DNA of 51,448 nucleotides from Blautia sp. (lineage in GTDB: Bacteria > Bacillota > Clostridia > Lachnospirales > Lachnospiraceae): positions 1-51,448 of the forward strand of contig JAFVGK010000159.1 in the NCBI GenBank assembly GCA_017475035.1, written 5' to 3'. Every line of letters starts with the position of its first letter. Within the stretch, counting starts at the first letter, position 1. Made by a program: the position numbers and the translations under genes. Below the pieces are notes generated by a model. The model was not told the DNA's origin. It saw only the letters and a program-made list of their open reading frames with translations, and made no database searches. This document shows, piece after piece, positions 7,539 through 16,383 of this stretch.

Positions 7539-8375
7539 ATGGCGAAGTGTGAAGTGTGCTTTCGACATTGTGAAATCAAAGAGGGAGAGACCGGGTTTTG
7601 CGGAGGAAGAACCTGCACAGAAGGGAAAGTCTGTGCGGACAATTATGGGAGGATTACTTCCCTTGCCCTGGATCCGATCGAAAAGAAACCCTTGCGGCGC
7701 TTTCATCCTCACAGTATGATTTTGTCCGTGGGGAGCTACGGCTGCAACCTTCGTTGTCCTTTCTGCCAGAACTATGAGATATCCTGGTCGGAACAGGCGA
7801 TGAGGCTCCGGAACAAAACGGAACAGGTGCTGCCCCGCAGGCTGGCTGATATGGCAGCAAACACCCAAAGACAAGGAAACATCGGTCTTGCCTTTACCTA
7901 CAACGAGCCGCTGATCGGTTATGAATTTGTCCGGGATACAGCAAAGCTGATCCATGAGCAGGGTATGGCGAATGTGCTGGTTACAAACGGCATGGCGGAA
8001 TTACCTGTTCTGGAAGAGCTTCTTCCCTGGATAGACGCTATGAATATCGACCTGAAGGGTTTTACGGATCATTATTATGAGGATATACTTGGCGGTAAAA
8101 GAGATATGGTCATGCGGTTTATCGAACGCTGCGTCGGACATTGTCATGTGGAACTGACAACCCTGATTGTTCCGGGTGAGAATGATACGGAAGATGAAAT
8201 GCGGGCCTTAAGCGGATACATCGCAGAGCTGGATCCTGAGATTCCCCTGCATATTTCCCGGTTCTTTCCGAGGTTTCACATGAAAGACCGCGGAGCGACG
8301 GAAGTGAGCAGGATTTACAGACTTGCCGGGATTGCAAAAGAAAACCTGAGATATGTATATACAGGCAATTGCTGA
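7539..8375 (+). CDS. AmmeMemoRadiSam system radical SAM enzyme
   Basis: A 278-aa radical SAM protein, related to pyruvate formate-lyase-activating enzymes. The cluster motif is CNLRCPFC (CxxxCxxC), so a [4Fe-4S] cluster and S-adenosylmethionine are expected. A second cysteine group lies at the N-terminus (CEVCFRHC, then CGGRTC) and probably binds metal. TYNEP and the NIDLKGF strand are typical of the family. It pairs with the MEMO/AMMECR1 fusion upstream; the reaction is not known to me. Start ATG 7539 is set by AGGAGGAGG from repeat A3. recQ begins 33 bp after the stop, so the two may be co-transcribed. Confidence 0.93.
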   Translation: MAKCEVCFRHCEIKEGETGFCGGRTCTEGKVCADNYGRITSLALDPIEKKPLRRFHPHSMILSVGSYGCNLRCPFCQNYEISWSEQAMRLRNKTEQVLPRRLADMAANTQRQGNIGLAFTYNEPLIGYEFVRDTAKLIHEQGMANVLVTNGMAELPVLEELLPWIDAMNIDLKGFTDHYYEDILGGKRDMVMRFIERCVGHCHVELTTLIVPGENDTEDEMRALSGYIAELDPEIPLHISRFFPRFHMKDRGATEVSRIYRLAGIAKENLRYVYTGNC

Positions 8376-8408
8376 GACGGTTGCCGGAAATCACAGAAAG
8401 GCGTATAC

Positions 8409-10727
8409 ATGACAAAATACGAGGTCTTAAAGACATACTTCGGATATGAGAGCTTTCGTCCGGGACAGGAGGAACTGATTGACGGACTGATGGAGGGGCG
8501 GGATGTCCTTGGCATTATGCCTACCGGCGCCGGAAAATCGATCTGTTACCAGATACCGGCGTTGCTGCTTCCCGGAATAACCCTCGTGATTTCCCCTCTG
8601 ATTTCTCTGATGAACGATCAGGTGCGGGCATTAAATGAAGCGGGGATCCATGCCGCTTACATTAACAGCTCCCTCTCGGAAAGGCAGATCTCTTTTGCTT
8701 TGGACCTGGCGAGGAAGGGGAAATACAAAATTATCTATGTTGCGCCTGAACGGCTGCTTACGCCGTTGTTTCAGATGTTTGTCCGGGATGTGACGATCTC
8801 CCTGGCTGCGGTGGATGAGGCTCATTGTGTGTCCCAATGGGGGCAGGATTTCAGGAAAAGCTATCTGCAGATCAGTGATTTTGTGGACGGTCTGAAAGAG
8901 CGTCCGCCGGTTGGCGCTTTTACAGCCACGGCAACGATATTAGTGCAGAAGGATATCCTGCAGTATTTAAAGCTGAATCATCCGCTGGAGTTAGTGGCAG
9001 GGTGCGACCGCCCGAACCTGTATTTCGCTGTCAGACAGGTGAGAAACCGTCTGCAGGAAGTCGTAAAATACACGGAAAACCACAAAGAAGATACAGGGAT
9101 CATCTATTGTTCCACAAGAAAAAATGTGGATAAGCTTTATGAAGCGCTCCTTGAAGCGGGGATCCGGGCAGGCCGTTATCACGCCGGACTTTCCGGTCAG
9201 GAAAGAACGAAGACGCAGGATGATTTTGTCTATGACCGAATCCAGGTGATAGTTGCGACGAACGCTTTCGGTATGGGGATTGATAAATCGAATGTCCGTT
9301 ATGTGCTGCATTACAACATGCCCCAGAGCATGGAAAATTACTACCAGGAAGCCGGCCGCGCGGGACGTGACGGAGAGCCTTCGGAATGTATTCTGTTCTA
9401 CAGCCCTCAGGATATTGTGATCAACAGGCTTTTGCTCTCCCACAAAGGAGAGCCGGAAGATGGAGGGGGTGATTACGGATATTCTGACTACGATATGAGT
9501 CAGGAGGAGCAGAAAGAAGAGATTGATTCTCATGATGAGTATCGTCTGCAGCAGATGATTCGCTATGCCAATGCGTCCCACTGCCTCAGGGGACAGCTCC
9601 TGAAATATTTTGGCCAGGAGCCGGAAACGGAAAACTGCGGCTTTTGTATGAACTGCGTAGAAGAGTTTGAAGAAAAGGATATTACCGAGGAAGCAAAACA
9701 GCTCATAAATTGTGTCTATGAGACGAGGCAGCGTTATGGCGTCATGGCTGTGATCGGAATTCTGCTGGGCAGTACGGCAAAAAAGATGGAACAGATCCAT
9801 GCTTCGTCATATAAATGTTACGGGAGGCTTTCCGGCAGCACAGAAGCTCTTTTGCGGCAGACGGCGGACAAGATGGTCTATGAGGGGTATTTAAAGACGA
9901 CGATGGACCGTTACCAGATCCTGAAGCTGGGAGATCGCTTCAGAGAATTATCACAGACGTCTTTAATGCTCAGAATACCCAAAAAGCCGGGAAAAGCTGA
10001 AAAGAAAGAAAATACGGCAGAAGCGGGCGCAACGAAAGCCGGTTTTTCTTCAGGCGGGAAATCGTCATCAAAAAAGAAAACCGCAGGACTATATGAGTTG
10101 AATACGTCCGGAAAAGAAATGTTTGAACATCTCCGCAGTCTCAGGAGAGAATTGGCGGAGGAAGCGCATATGCCTCCTTATATCATCTTTTCGGACGCGA
10201 CACTGGTTCAGATGTGTGTGCTTCAGCCTTCAGATGAAGAAGAGATGCTTTCGGTGAGCGGTGTCGGGAAACATAAATACGAACAATACGGGGAACGCTT
10301 CCTTACGGCAATCCGGGAAATGAATCACGGAGAAAAAACGGATAACGGAACGGTAGTGCCGGATGAAGAGCTGATCCCTGAAAAGGAAAAAGAAGACTTT
10401 TACCTGACAGAAGAGAAAGCTGGGCAGTTTGCGCCGGAAAAAGACTGTTCGCTGGGGGATCTGGTTAACCGACTGAATCTGCTCAGAGACGCGATTCATG
10501 TGAAAAAGCTGCTGCAGAAGGATATCAGGGCATATCTGGAAGAAAAGGGCGAAATACGAGAGATCAGAAAACCGGGTATATGGGATACCGTGATTACCGA
10601 AAAAGGAAAACAAAACGGAATCTCAGGCGTGGACTATACCAGAAGAGACGGAACTCCTTATCTGGGACTTATATTTTCTGAAGAAGCGCAGATGAGGATT
10701 GCGGAACATTATCGCAGAGATAAGTAA
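8409..10727 (+). CDS. recQ: ATP-dependent DNA helicase RecQ
   Basis: A 772-aa 3'-5' helicase acting in recombination and fork repair. The Walker A motif is MPTGAGKS (about residues 38-45), the box II motif is VDEAHCVSQWG, and helicase motif VI is QEAGRAGRDG. A zinc-binding region follows (C...CGFCMNC), then an RQC winged-helix region. An HRDC domain comes next (about 560-640, beginning GLYELNTSGKEMF). A linker rich in Lys, Gly and Ser (about 522-560) separates RQC from HRDC. The last about 125 residues form an extra C-terminal region that I do not recognise. The protein is longer than E. coli RecQ (about 610 aa). The ribosome-binding site is GAAAGG. Confidence 0.95.
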   Translation: MTKYEVLKTYFGYESFRPGQEELIDGLMEGRDVLGIMPTGAGKSICYQIPALLLPGITLVISPLISLMNDQVRALNEAGIHAAYINSSLSERQISFALDLARKGKYKIIYVAPERLLTPLFQMFVRDVTISLAAVDEAHCVSQWGQDFRKSYLQISDFVDGLKERPPVGAFTATATILVQKDILQYLKLNHPLELVAGCDRPNLYFAVRQVRNRLQEVVKYTENHKEDTGIIYCSTRKNVDKLYEALLEAGIRAGRYHAGLSGQERTKTQDDFVYDRIQVIVATNAFGMGIDKSNVRYVLHYNMPQSMENYYQEAGRAGRDGEPSECILFYSPQDIVINRLLLSHKGEPEDGGGDYGYSDYDMSQEEQKEEIDSHDEYRLQQMIRYANASHCLRGQLLKYFGQEPETENCGFCMNCVEEFEEKDITEEAKQLINCVYETRQRYGVMAVIGILLGSTAKKMEQIHASSYKCYGRLSGSTEALLRQTADKMVYEGYLKTTMDRYQILKLGDRFRELSQTSLMLRIPKKPGKAEKKENTAEAGATKAGFSSGGKSSSKKKTAGLYELNTSGKEMFEHLRSLRRELAEEAHMPPYIIFSDATLVQMCVLQPSDEEEMLSVSGVGKHKYEQYGERFLTAIREMNHGEKTDNGTVVPDEELIPEKEKEDFYLTEEKAGQFAPEKDCSLGDLVNRLNLLRDAIHVKKLLQKDIRAYLEEKGEIREIRKPGIWDTVITEKGKQNGISGVDYTRRDGTPYLGLIFSEEAQMRIAEHYRRDK

Positions 10728-10730
10728 AAT

Positions 10731-10808
10731 TCTGTACCGGAGCACAACAGGCTATATAAAATTTTCATCCGGACAGTATTCCGGAAAACTTCGTTTTGGA
10801 AGGAGGAG
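10731..10808 (+). repeat. Family A-prime element (copy A10) supplying the RBS of udp
   Basis: Contains ACCGGAGCACAACAGGC, then AAAATTTTCATCCGGACAGT, AAAACTTCGTTTTGG and AAGGAGGAG. The same hairpin half occurs at 4421 and 33941. The core and tail match family A. The terminal AAGGAGGAG is the ribosome-binding site for ATG 10814. Confidence 0.8.
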
Positions 10809-10813
10809 AAAAA

Positions 10814-11593
10814 ATGAGTACGGTTTATGACAGGGAAAAAGAGTTTCATTTACAGATTACGCCGGATCAGGTGGGAAAATATGTGCTTCTATGTGGTGAT
10901 CCCGCCCGATGCGAAAAGATTGCGGCCTGTTTTGATGAAGCGCATTTTGTTCATTCCAACAGGGAATATACGATCTTTACCGGCAAAATGGAGGGAGAGG
11001 ACGTAACGGTATGCAGTCACGGAATTGGCGGTCCTTCGACGGCCATCTGTCTGGAGGAACTGGTACATTGCGGCTGCCATACCTTTATCCGTGTCGGAAC
11101 CTCCGGGGGAATGGCAGTGGATGTCATGGGAGGCGATGTAGTCATAGGCACAGGCGCGATCCGAATGGAAGGAACCTCCAAGGAATATGCGCCGATCGAG
11201 TATCCTGCGGTGGCGGATTACAAAGTAGTGGACGCACTTGTCCGCGCGGCAAAGGAGTTTCCTGTAAATGCCCATGTTGGCGTCCTTCAGTGTAAAGACA
11301 GCTTTTATGGGCAGCATGATCCTTCTTCGATGCCTGTAGCATATGAACTCAAAGCAAAGTGGGATGCCTTTTTAAACTGTGGAGCCCTGGCCAGCGAGAT
11401 GGAGTCGGCAGCGTTATTTATCATTGCCGGGGTCCGCAAGGTGAGGGCAGGCTCCATCATGGCTGTGTTTGCGAATCAGACCAGGCGGGAACTGGGACTG
11501 GAGGATCCGATGGATAAGGATTCCGGCAAAGCAGTAAGGATCGCGGTTGAAGCAATGCGTATCCTGATAAGGGAAGACAGGAATCTGTCCTGA
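10814..11593 (+). CDS. udp: Uridine phosphorylase
   Basis: A 259-aa nucleoside phosphorylase-I family enzyme for pyrimidine salvage; it splits uridine with phosphate into uracil and ribose-1-phosphate. Family marks are LLCGDPARCEKIA (phosphate site), SHGIGGPSTAI, RVGTSGGM and the EMESAALF ribose-binding motif. QCKDSFYGQH fits uridine rather than purine phosphorylase. An earlier in-frame start at 10796 is less likely because AAGGAGGAG from a repeat lies 5 bp before ATG 10814. After the stop is an inverted repeat (11634-11687). No other salvage gene is near. Confidence 0.9.
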   Translation: MSTVYDREKEFHLQITPDQVGKYVLLCGDPARCEKIAACFDEAHFVHSNREYTIFTGKMEGEDVTVCSHGIGGPSTAICLEELVHCGCHTFIRVGTSGGMAVDVMGGDVVIGTGAIRMEGTSKEYAPIEYPAVADYKVVDALVRAAKEFPVNAHVGVLQCKDSFYGQHDPSSMPVAYELKAKWDAFLNCGALASEMESAALFIIAGVRKVRAGSIMAVFANQTRRELGLEDPMDKDSGKAVRIAVEAMRILIREDRNLS

Positions 11594-11633
11594 TATACGG
11601 AATGCGCATGAAACGTATGCTGCTGTAAAGCGT

Positions 11634-11687
11634 GGCTGCCGGTCATGGAGGGTCTGGCAGAATAAAGGCCTTCGATGTCCGGCAGCC
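11634..11687. repeat. 9-bp inverted repeat downstream of udp
   Basis: GGCTGCCGG (11634-11642) and CCGGCAGCC (11679-11687) are perfect complements around a 36-nt loop. No T-tract follows, so a simple intrinsic terminator is not supported. Confidence 0.6.
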
Positions 11688-11715
11688 GGATCTTTCGTAA
11701 ATACAGGGAACAGAA

Positions 11716-12393
11716 ATGATCAGAAATGTTGGAATAGAGGAGATATGGGATGGCCGGTTTTACGGTTATCAGGATATGGTGAGAGTCGGATGCCATGACT
11801 GTGAGGGCTGTTCAGCCTGCTGTCATGGCATGGAGGAAACCATTCAATTGGATCCTCTCGATATTTTCCGTCTTAGCATTGCGACAGGCAAGAGCTTTTA
11901 TGATATGGTGGAACATGAGATTGAGCTTCGCCTGATTGACGGTATCATTCTTCCGAACCTGCGAATGGCTGCAGAAAGCCCAACCGGCAGTAAAGCCTGT
12001 TTCTTTTTGGGCAAAGACGGCAGATGCGGGATTCATCCATACCGCCCGGGAATCTGCAGACTTTTTCCACTGGGGCGTTATTACGAAAACGGAAGCTTTC
12101 GCTACTTTCTGCAGAAAGGGGAATGCCGCAGAACAGACCGTTATAAAATAAAACTGCGGGATTGGATTGATGTGGAAAAGCCGCTGCAATATGATACGTA
12201 CATCTGTGACTGGCATTATTTTGTTAAGGGAATCAGTCAAAGCCTTGCTTATCTGGATGAGAACGAAAAGCGGCAGGCATATTTATATATACTGAAGCAG
12301 TTTTACGGCCTGCCTTATGAGACAGACCGGGATTTCTACGAACAGTTCTATCGTCGTCTGGAAGAAGCCCGACGGGAATTGCTGTGCCCGTAG
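11716..12393 (+). CDS. YkgJ-family cysteine cluster protein
   Basis: A 225-aa cytoplasmic protein. The N-terminal cysteine cluster CHDCEGCSACC (about residues 22-32) and the later CGIHPYRPGICRLFP and GEC motifs are the signature of the YkgJ/CxxCxxCC family, thought to bind zinc or an iron-sulfur cluster. Its function is unknown. It sits between uridine phosphorylase and the small membrane protein gene, all on the same strand, but a promoter-like sequence after its stop suggests it closes its own unit. AGGGAAC upstream is a weak ribosome-binding site. Confidence 0.85.
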   Translation: MIRNVGIEEIWDGRFYGYQDMVRVGCHDCEGCSACCHGMEETIQLDPLDIFRLSIATGKSFYDMVEHEIELRLIDGIILPNLRMAAESPTGSKACFFLGKDGRCGIHPYRPGICRLFPLGRYYENGSFRYFLQKGECRRTDRYKIKLRDWIDVEKPLQYDTYICDWHYFVKGISQSLAYLDENEKRQAYLYILKQFYGLPYETDRDFYEQFYRRLEEARRELLCP

Positions 12394-12417
12394 CTTAATG
12401 TTTGCCGACTCACTCGA

Positions 12418-12447
12418 TTGCCTTTCATGCCGCATCTGTGTTATACT
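12418..12447 (+). promoter_or_regulatory. Promoter for the 12.5-16.4 kb gene group
   Basis: TTGCCT (12418-12423), 18-bp spacer, TATACT (12442-12447) with an upstream TG (extended -10). It is about 100 bp before the ATG at 12551 and would drive the membrane protein, the GTPase-nuclease fusion and possibly greA. Confidence 0.65.
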
Positions 12448-12550
12448 GTCAAAAAACATTGTTTTTACCGGCATAACAACGCAGCCTGGGCGGATTCAGA
12501 CGCGCCGGATGAAAAGGTTATTTATGCACAGATCATAAGGGGGAGTAAAC

Positions 12551-12982
12551 ATGGCTAAACCATATAAGGAGGCAACGAAGACGGAGGATATGGATTTCGA
12601 TCAACGCTGGGAGATCATGCATAAGGAAAAAAAGAAGCTTCGCGCTCTGCAGCAAAGGGAGAAAAGCCTGTCCATCCGGCGTGTTTTTACATACTCACTG
12701 GAAGTACTGGCGGTCTCGCTGTCCTATCTGGAGCGGAGCCGCATTGTCCGGTTTATTACGGCAAAGCTGACTCTGGATACCGTGGTAGAGGTGACAGCCC
12801 ATTTTGGCAGAGATGCCGGGCATCGTCTGTCTACCGTGCTTGCGATGCTTACTGCGGAGCCGTATCTGATCGCGGTCGTATTAACCGGTATTTTTCTTGT
12901 GCTGAACTTTGTCGGTTTTCTTTCAGACCGAAGCAGAAGGAAAAAACTGAGAAAACTGGCCGAGAAAACAGGAATGCATTGA
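12551..12982 (+). CDS. Small membrane protein of unknown function
   Basis: A 143-aa protein I do not recognise. The first 50 residues are charged and helical, with basic and Glu/Lys-rich stretches (about 23-45) that could form a coiled coil. A moderately hydrophobic segment follows (about 50-75). One clear membrane span lies near 108-128 and is followed by a basic tail (RSRRKKLRKL). GGGGGAG lies 6 bp before the ATG. The stop is 18 bp from the next gene, so it should be co-transcribed and perhaps co-translated with the GTPase-nuclease fusion. A role in placing that protein at the membrane is only a guess from position. Confidence 0.75.
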   Translation: MAKPYKEATKTEDMDFDQRWEIMHKEKKKLRALQQREKSLSIRRVFTYSLEVLAVSLSYLERSRIVRFITAKLTLDTVVEVTAHFGRDAGHRLSTVLAMLTAEPYLIAVVLTGIFLVLNFVGFLSDRSRRKKLRKLAEKTGMH

Positions 12983-13000
12983 GGAACGAAAGGGAGCGGC

Positions 13001-15859
13001 ATGGGCGGAATGTCATATGAAACACAAAAAAAGCATATCTGCATCGGCCTGCTTGCTCACGTCGATGCCGGTAAGACGACACTCTCGGAAGGTTTTGCCT
13101 ATCGATGCGGTATTACAAGGGAACTGGGCCGGGTAGATCATAAAAACTCATATCTGGATACAAACGAGCTGGAGCGGGAACGGGGCATTACGATTTTTTC
13201 CAAGATGGCACAGCTGAAATGGAAGGACTGTGAGATCGCTCTTCTGGATACGCCGGGGCATGTGGATTTTTCCGCCGAAATGGAACGTACGCTGCAGGTG
13301 CTGGATTACGCTGTTCTGATCGTGAGCGGCGCGGATGGCGTGCAGGGACATACGATTACATTGTTTCGTCTTTTAGAGCACTATCATATCCCGACCTTTG
13401 TATTTTTTAACAAAATGGATCAGCCTGACACGGATCCGCAGGCTTTGCTGGATGAGATCAGGAAAAGACTGGGAGAAGGGTTTGTGGATTTTTCCAGTCT
13501 GCGCAGCCGTGAGGAAAAAGAGTCTGCCCCGGTATTGCTGTCGCAGACTGCGACATATGAAAAAGACCTTCCGGAAAATATCGCGGTCTGCGATGAGGCG
13601 GTGCTGGAGGATTATCTGGAGACAGGGGAGCTTACTCTATTTCAGATTAATTGGCTGATGAGAAAGAGAAAGCTGTTCCCCTGTTTCTTTGGGTCTGCCT
13701 TGAAATTGGAAGGAGTTACGGAACTGCTTGACGGGATTGAGATTCTTTCGGTTCAGCCGGAAAGTGATTCTTCCTTTGGCGCAAAGTTTTTCAAGATTTC
13801 CCGGGATGATGCCGGAAACCGTCTCACATTCTTAAAGGTAACAGGCGGAATCCTGAAGGTGAAGGAAACTTTGCAGGGAGGTACCGGTGATGCCTCCTGG
13901 ACGGAAAAGATCGATCAGATCCGACTGTATTCCGGAGATAAATATCAGCTGCTGAAAGAAGCCAAAGCCGGTATGGTTGTTGCAGTGACCGGACTGTCCG
14001 CGACGCATCCGGGAGAAGGGCTGGGAGAGGAGCCCGATTCCCCGCTGCCCGTTCTGGAACCTGTATTGACATATCAGCTGCTTTTGCCTGCGGATGTACA
14101 GGTAACCCTTATGCTGCGCCAGATGAGGGAGCTTGAGGAAGAGGATCCTCAGCTTCATGTGGTCTGGCGGGAAGACCTGAAAGAAATCCATGTGATGCTG
14201 ATGGGCGAAGTGCAGACACAGGTGCTGAAAAGTGTGATATGGGACAGGTTTCATGTGGCTGTGGACTTTGATGAAGGCAGCGTGGTTTATAAAGAGACGA
14301 TCGCGTCTCCTGCGATCGGAATCGGTCATTTTGAGCCTTTGCGCCATTATGCCGAGGTTCATCTGTTATTGGAACCCGCCGAACGTGGAAGCGGGATAAA
14401 TTGTTACACTGCTCTGAGCGAAGACGTTCTGGACAGGAACTGGCAGCGCCTCATCTTTACTCATCTGATGGAGAAAGAGCATCTTGGCGTACTGACCGGC
14501 TCTCCGGTAACAGATCTGGCGATTACACTGATTAACGGCCGCGCTCATATCAAACATACGGAAGGCGGGGATTTCCGCCAGGCGACGTACCGGGCAGTCC
14601 GAAACGGACTGAAAAAGGCAAAATCCATCCTTCTGGAGCCATATTATGCTTTCCGGCTGGAGCTTCCCCCCCATCTTGTCGGCAGGGCGCTGACAGATAT
14701 TCAGCAGATGGGAGGCAGATTTTCTCCGCCGGAAGTTCAGGATGATTTTACGGTGATATCCGGTGAAGCACCGGTAGGAGCAATGCGTTCCTACCCGAGA
14801 GAGCTGCTTTCCTATTCCTCCGGACAGGGGAGGATTACCCTGACGCTGTCCGGGTATGAACCCTGCAGGGAACAGGAACGGATTGTAGAAGAGCTGGGCT
14901 ATGATTCGGAACGTGACCTGGAAAATCCTGCCGGGTCGGTTTTCTGCGCTCATGGGGCAGGGTTCATTGTTCCGTGGGACGAAGTGGAAGAATACATGCA
15001 CCTTTCGGATGCCGTGAGCTTTACTGCCCTCAGCGGTCAGGGAGAAGAAAGCAATGCAGATTCCGTGCAGAGCGGCTTTTCGTCCGGAGGCACTTCTTCT
15101 GACCACGGAAATGGTGCTGCTTATCATGGTAATTCCATTTCGTCCGGAACACGACAATCGCAGACGGGAACAAAGAGAAATGACCATTCTATGGGCAGCT
15201 ATGAACAGGACAAAGAACTGCAGGCGATTTTTGAAAGAACCTTTGGTCCTGTAAAGACACGTCTGGAGAGAATGCCCTTTGCCAGAGAAATCACGGCTGT
15301 GGAAAAAGAATATAAGTATTCCCCGAAGAAACGGCTGGATGGCGAAGAATACCTGCTGGTGGATGGTTATAATGTTATTTTTGCCTGGCCGGAGCTGTCG
15401 GAAATGGCAAAGACAGATATTTACGCCGCGCAGCAGGAACTGATGGATGTCCTGTGCAACTACCAGGGAGTGACCGGTCAGACTCTGATCCTGGTGTTTG
15501 ACGCATACAAGATGGAAGGACATCCGGAGGAGGTCAGGAAGGTAGCGAATATCTATGTGGTTTATACGAAAGAAGCGGAAACCGCCGATATGTATATAGA
15601 AAGAACAGTCCATAAACTGGCGAAAAACCACAAGGTTACGGTAGCCACTTCAGACGGACTGGAACAGATCATCATTCTGGGACAGGGTGCCGCCCGGATT
15701 TCGGCGGCAGGACTGAAGGAAGAGGTAAAACGGGCCGCCGGACAGATCCGTGAAACGATCCGGACGCCAATGCCCGGAGCAAAAAGTTATTTATTTGATC
15801 ATGCATCCGAGGAAGTGGCGAAATGGATCGAAGAGCTGCGCCTCGGAAAAAAGAAATGA
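13001..15859 (+). CDS. TetM-like ribosomal GTPase fused to a Rae1/YacP-type NYN nuclease domain
   Basis: A 952-aa fusion. Residues about 1-670 are a translational GTPase of the EF-G/TetM class: P-loop AHVDAGKTT (19-27), RGITIF, DTPGHVDF (83-90), NKMD (137-140), then domains II-V. A low-complexity Ser/Gly/His-rich linker spans about 685-735. Residues about 783-952 are a YacP/NYN domain like B. subtilis Rae1, which cuts mRNA in the ribosomal A site. Its acidic positions are present: Asp788 in LVDGYNVI, Asp863 in TADMYIER, Asp885 in TSDGLEQ. Where TetM has its drug-displacing SPV loop, this protein reads HIKHTEGGDF, so tetracycline resistance is unlikely. I infer a ribosome-clearing factor that binds the A-site region and cleaves the mRNA there. 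greA follows 16 bp later. Confidence 0.9.
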   Translation: MGGMSYETQKKHICIGLLAHVDAGKTTLSEGFAYRCGITRELGRVDHKNSYLDTNELERERGITIFSKMAQLKWKDCEIALLDTPGHVDFSAEMERTLQVLDYAVLIVSGADGVQGHTITLFRLLEHYHIPTFVFFNKMDQPDTDPQALLDEIRKRLGEGFVDFSSLRSREEKESAPVLLSQTATYEKDLPENIAVCDEAVLEDYLETGELTLFQINWLMRKRKLFPCFFGSALKLEGVTELLDGIEILSVQPESDSSFGAKFFKISRDDAGNRLTFLKVTGGILKVKETLQGGTGDASWTEKIDQIRLYSGDKYQLLKEAKAGMVVAVTGLSATHPGEGLGEEPDSPLPVLEPVLTYQLLLPADVQVTLMLRQMRELEEEDPQLHVVWREDLKEIHVMLMGEVQTQVLKSVIWDRFHVAVDFDEGSVVYKETIASPAIGIGHFEPLRHYAEVHLLLEPAERGSGINCYTALSEDVLDRNWQRLIFTHLMEKEHLGVLTGSPVTDLAITLINGRAHIKHTEGGDFRQATYRAVRNGLKKAKSILLEPYYAFRLELPPHLVGRALTDIQQMGGRFSPPEVQDDFTVISGEAPVGAMRSYPRELLSYSSGQGRITLTLSGYEPCREQERIVEELGYDSERDLENPAGSVFCAHGAGFIVPWDEVEEYMHLSDAVSFTALSGQGEESNADSVQSGFSSGGTSSDHGNGAAYHGNSISSGTRQSQTGTKRNDHSMGSYEQDKELQAIFERTFGPVKTRLERMPFAREITAVEKEYKYSPKKRLDGEEYLLVDGYNVIFAWPELSEMAKTDIYAAQQELMDVLCNYQGVTGQTLILVFDAYKMEGHPEEVRKVANIYVVYTKEAETADMYIERTVHKLAKNHKVTVATSDGLEQIIILGQGAARISAAGLKEEVKRAAGQIRETIRTPMPGAKSYLFDHASEEVAKWIEELRLGKKK

Positions 15860-15875
15860 AGGATAAAAGAAACTC

Positions 15876-16376
15876 ATGGGAGAGAAACTGACAAAAAGAG
15901 ATGTAGAGAAAATTGAACAGGAACTGGATCACAGAAAAAACGTAGTACGAAGAGAAGCGATCGCCGCCGTGCAGGAAGCAAGGGCACAAGGCGATTTAAG
16001 CGAAAACTTTGAGTATTATGCGGCAAAACAGCATAAAAACCAGAATGAAAGCCGTATACGCTATCTGGAAAACATGCTGAAAAATGCAACGATTATTTCT
16101 GATCACTCAAAGGATGACGAAGTAGGGCTGGATGATCTTGTAGAAGTTTATTTCGAAGATGAGGACATAACGGAAACATATAAGCTGGTTACCTCGATCC
16201 GCGGCGATTCCCTGGAAAACCGCATCAGTATCGAATCCCCGCTGGGAAAAGCAATGAGAGGCCATCGCGTGGGCGACCAGGTGGAAGTAAAACTCGAGAA
16301 CGGAGCGTCCTTCTTTGTGGAAATCAAAGGAATCACGAAAACAGGGGAGGAAGACGAAGCAATCCGGTCTTTTTAA
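15876..16376 (+). CDS. greA: Transcription elongation factor GreA
   Basis: A 166-aa GreA/GreB-type factor that enters the RNA polymerase secondary channel and stimulates cleavage of backtracked RNA. The N-terminal coiled coil (about 5-75) carries the acidic tip motif ARAQGDLSENFEY, with the catalytic Asp and Glu. The C-terminal FKBP-like domain contains SPLGKAMRGHRVGD. Length is normal. It follows the GTPase-nuclease fusion by 16 bp, with a poor ribosome-binding site, so coupling to that gene is plausible. A full family B repeat begins 7 bp after its stop codon. Confidence 0.95.
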   Translation: MGEKLTKRDVEKIEQELDHRKNVVRREAIAAVQEARAQGDLSENFEYYAAKQHKNQNESRIRYLENMLKNATIISDHSKDDEVGLDDLVEVYFEDEDITETYKLVTSIRGDSLENRISIESPLGKAMRGHRVGDQVEVKLENGASFFVEIKGITKTGEEDEAIRSF

Positions 16377-16383
16377 CAATAAG

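Noticed and set aside
10018-10085. A degenerate family A copy inside the recQ linker
   Set aside because: Only about 11 bases (AAATCGTCATC) match, in a low-complexity Lys/Ser-coding stretch with no hairpin or Shine-Dalgarno end. Chance similarity is likely.
15040-15200. Repeat insertion as origin of the GTPase-nuclease linker
   Set aside because: The linker is Ser/Gly/His-rich, but its DNA does not match families A, B or C.
14366-15631. Long minus-strand open frame of about 421 codons
   Set aside because: It lies opposite the conserved GTPase-nuclease gene, has no recognisable motif or ribosome-binding site, and its composition is that of an antisense shadow.
13001-15859. Tetracycline resistance gene of the tet(M) class
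   Set aside because: The GTPase part is related to TetM, but the key domain IV loop is different (HIKHTEGGDF in place of the SPV loop), the protein is about 300 residues longer with a nuclease domain, and it sits among housekeeping genes.
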